Shown: positions 62,369 to 64,000 of the stretch, one piece after another
Layout of the letters: the number at the start of each line of letters is the position of its first letter
How positions within the stretch are numbered: the first letter of the stretch is position 1
Notes under the pieces: generated by a model
What the model was told of the DNA's origin: nothing
What the model saw: the letters and a program-made list of their open reading frames with translations, nothing else
Databases searched by the model: none
Made by a program: the position numbers and the translations under genes
Source of the DNA: Paenibacillus contaminans
GTDB taxonomy: Bacteria > Bacillota > Bacilli > Paenibacillales > NBRC-103111
DNA length: 64,000 nt
NCBI RefSeq assembly: GCF_003285015.1
Contig: NZ_QMFB01000003.1
Coordinates: 310,001 to 374,000 of the forward strand
Direction of reading: 5' to 3'

Positions 62369-62401
62369 TGTAACCGATTACACTTGTAATCATATTACAA
62401 G
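62369..62401. promoter_or_regulatory. Two adjacent palindromes before the solute-binding gene
   Basis: TGTAA-CCGA-TTACA (62369-62382) is immediately followed by CTTGTAAT-CAT-ATTACAAG (62383-62401, perfect 8-3-8). They lie 24-56 bases upstream of the ATG, overlapping the likely promoter. Probable operators; the YesN-type regulator or an unlinked repressor could bind. Confidence 0.6.
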
Positions 62402-62589
62402 CGCAACATGAAAAATAGAAAACGATGATGACATTCACATAGGAATTTGATGACATCAAGCATGTAGCAGGATTCCCCGGCTTCGCCCCGCATATGCATC
62501 TTTGTGGAAAAGCCTCCCGTTTATCGGCATATCCGGGCCTGTCCTTATCATAAAATGGATATAACCGAAACCGCGAAGGGGACACAAAC

Positions 62590-62754
62590 ATGCAAAAATG
62601 GTGGTGGAAAGTCCGTTTTACTTTGAAGGCATGCTTGCTTCCGATTATCGTCTTCCAGTTTATTCGCACGCTTTTGCTGCCGAATCCGTTCGACGTGCTT
62701 ATTTTGTTTTTATTATTTTTGTTATATATCGGGATGCTGTTCGATTGGTTCTGA
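62590..62754 (+). CDS. Small hydrophobic membrane protein (54 aa)
   Basis: MQKWWWKVRFTLKACLLPII at the start, a single hydrophobic helix pair (FDVLILFLLFLLYIGMLFDWF) at the end. AAGGGG lies eight bases before the ATG and a terminator-like hairpin follows. I do not recognise a family. The codon use and ribosome site make it a credible gene, in the divergent gap between the sugar importer and the alpha/beta hydrolase. Confidence 0.65.
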   Translation: MQKWWWKVRFTLKACLLPIIVFQFIRTLLLPNPFDVLILFLLFLLYIGMLFDWF

Positions 62755-62786
62755 TTGCGGCGAAACAATACGTTCCGACAAATTGA

Positions 62787-62825
62787 AAAAGAGCCGTCGA
62801 TCTTTTCGAAGCGGCCTTTTTTGGT
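62787..62825. terminator. Hairpin with T-runs between small membrane gene and hydrolase
   Basis: AAAGAGCCG and CGGCCTTTTTT enclose TCGATCTTTTCGA; T-rich on both strands. Confidence 0.6.
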
Positions 62826-62899
62826 ATGGCTTACTATGTATCCCGCGCAGCTTCCCCAGCGCAGAGCGGCGCCGCATCGGCCCCGAAAGCTTGAACGTT

Positions 62900-63766
62900 T
62901 CAATTTAATAGAAAGCGGACGATTTCTTCGTTAACGAGCTCCGGCAACTCGTGATTGATGCCGTGGCCGGCATGTTTTACAATGCTGTAGCGCATGCCTT
63001 TGTCCCGCAATTGCCCTAGCGATTTCGGGTAATGGGTCAATCTGTCATATTCCCCGATCAGGAATAGAGCTTTATCCTGCAGGACCTTAAGCTCTTCGTC
63101 CCGGAAAGCGGCGGGCTTGTGCGGCATCATGGAACGATTGTTGAAATATTTCAGCAAATAACGCCATTGCTGCATGAGCTCCTTATTTTTCGAAAAGGCA
63201 TCCGAGCCCGGCGCCGTAAGCTTTCGCAGCAGGCTTGCCGTGCTTTTTTCCGACGGGAACAACGCTTCGGGAAGGAAGACGGTCATCATTTTAAATACGT
63301 TCAGCGTAATCCCGCTAGCCATACAAACGATCCTGTGTACCTTCTCTTGGTTTAATGCCGTGAACCGGCTGGCCATGTAACCACCGTTCGAAACGCCTGC
63401 GATATAGGTTTTATCGAATCCGAACGCGCGCAAAATATCGCCGATCCATACCGATAGGTCGAAAGCTTTGAAATACGCTTCGTTCGGCTCGCTTTTTCCC
63501 GGTCCTCCCATCGTATCGACGGCGACGACATGGAAATGCTCCGCAAGCTTCCGCATATTGTAAATCCACATGACGGCGGAATTGTCGCCGACGCCGTGGA
63601 AAAGCAGCAGCGGAGGGTTTTCGGGATTCCCAGCGACGATCACATGCGTCAAACCATAAGCGGTTTCAATCCCCCGCTCCTCGATCGCGATTCCCCACTC
63701 TTTCAATAAACGGTCGTAAGATTCATAGATGAGTCGTTCGCCTTCCGGCTTTTTGAATCGTTTCAT
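62900..63766 (-). CDS. Alpha/beta hydrolase
   Basis: 288 residues. LLLFHGVGDNSA (oxyanion loop), GVSNGGYMA (nucleophile serine), D in GEYDRL and H in KHAGHGINHE form the catalytic set. Probably an esterase. ATG 63766 has GGAGAGGCGG upstream. It lies just after (downstream of) the TetR gene. Confidence 0.9.
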   Translation of the reverse strand: MKRFKKPEGERLIYESYDRLLKEWGIAIEERGIETAYGLTHVIVAGNPENPPLLLFHGVGDNSAVMWIYNMRKLAEHFHVVAVDTMGGPGKSEPNEAYFKAFDLSVWIGDILRAFGFDKTYIAGVSNGGYMASRFTALNQEKVHRIVCMASGITLNVFKMMTVFLPEALFPSEKSTASLLRKLTAPGSDAFSKNKELMQQWRYLLKYFNNRSMMPHKPAAFRDEELKVLQDKALFLIGEYDRLTHYPKSLGQLRDKGMRYSIVKHAGHGINHELPELVNEEIVRFLLN

Positions 63767-63806
63767 TGCAGGCCGCCTCTCCAAATTGCGCGTTGATGAT
63801 TCGAAT

Positions 63807-64000
63807 CTATCTTTCCTTTCGCATAAAACGGAGCACCATCTCCGTTGTCGGAAACGGAATGCCGTTCCCGTTCTGAATTCTCGTCAGCGCCAGTCCCTGG
63901 ACAATGGAAAAATAAGTGACGGCCAGCACCAAAGGGGGATCGTCCGCGATTTCGCCCGCCTTCTGGCCATCCATGACCATCGGGATAAAATGCTCGAATG
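63807..64000 (-). CDS. TetR/AcrR-family regulator, C-terminal fragment
   Basis: The last 63 residues of a TetR-like ligand domain (LAVTYFSIVQGLALTRIQNG... ending FMRKER). The N-terminal HTH lies beyond the right edge. It is upstream of the alpha/beta hydrolase in the same direction and may regulate it. Confidence 0.65.
   Translation of the reverse strand, partial: FEHFIPMVMDGQKAGEIADDPPLVLAVTYFSIVQGLALTRIQNGNGIPFPTTEMVLRFMRKER

Overview
The window comes from a moderately GC-rich, endospore-forming Firmicute. The best fit is a member of the Paenibacillaceae (Paenibacillus, Cohnella or a relative). Reasons: a complete Firmicutes division/sporulation gene string, S-layer-homology (SLH) surface proteins, a Val T-box, and YesMN/LplABC-type sugar uptake genes.

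Backbone. Read on the minus strand from right to left, the window follows the usual Bacillales order: valS (with T-box leader), folC, murC, a SPOR-domain protein, then DUF4321, maf, radC, mreBCD, minCD, rodA, spoIVFA, spoIVFB, rng, rplU, prp, rpmA, spo0B, obg and finally pheB, which runs off the left edge. These genes cover translation, cell shape, septum placement, peptidoglycan precursor synthesis and the sporulation phosphorelay.

Insertions. The string is broken by accessory blocks. (1) Between pheB and obg: a candidate structured RNA, a perfect 107-unit heptanucleotide array, a Nudix hydrolase, an IclR regulator divergent from a class III aminotransferase, and an MFS efflux pump divergent from its PadR-type regulator. 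(2) Between rplU and rng: an enolase-superfamily dehydratase/racemase with a cupin, a FadR-type GntR regulator and an SGNH hydrolase. (3) Between radC and maf: rpoN, a NarL-type two-component pair and a DUF1540 protein. (4) Between DUF4321 and the SPOR gene: an SLH amidase, a GntR-solute-binding-protein fusion, an aminotransferase with two amidohydrolases, a DUF2087/GIY-YIG/MFS operon, a large SLH surface protein with a SARP-type response regulator, a DUF2680 protein, a GDPD-family protein, and gapB overlapped by an SR1P-like zinc-ribbon peptide gene.

Right end. Upstream of valS lie a YesN/YesM pair and an LplB/LplC/lipoprotein ABC importer, a tiny membrane-protein gene, an alpha/beta hydrolase and the end of a TetR regulator.

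Regulation and repeats. Visible control signals include ATGT-N8-ACAT PadR boxes, IclR-type palindromes, a CcpN-like site on the gapB -10, a Fur box with no obvious target, a SARP-like direct repeat before the SLH gene, and a Val T-box. Three dispersed repeat families are present: a 160-bp MITE-like palindromic element (three copies), a 55-bp element beside the minD and valS ribosome-binding sites, and a short AAGGATAAACGG element. No tRNA, rRNA, CRISPR array, transposase or phage gene was recognised.
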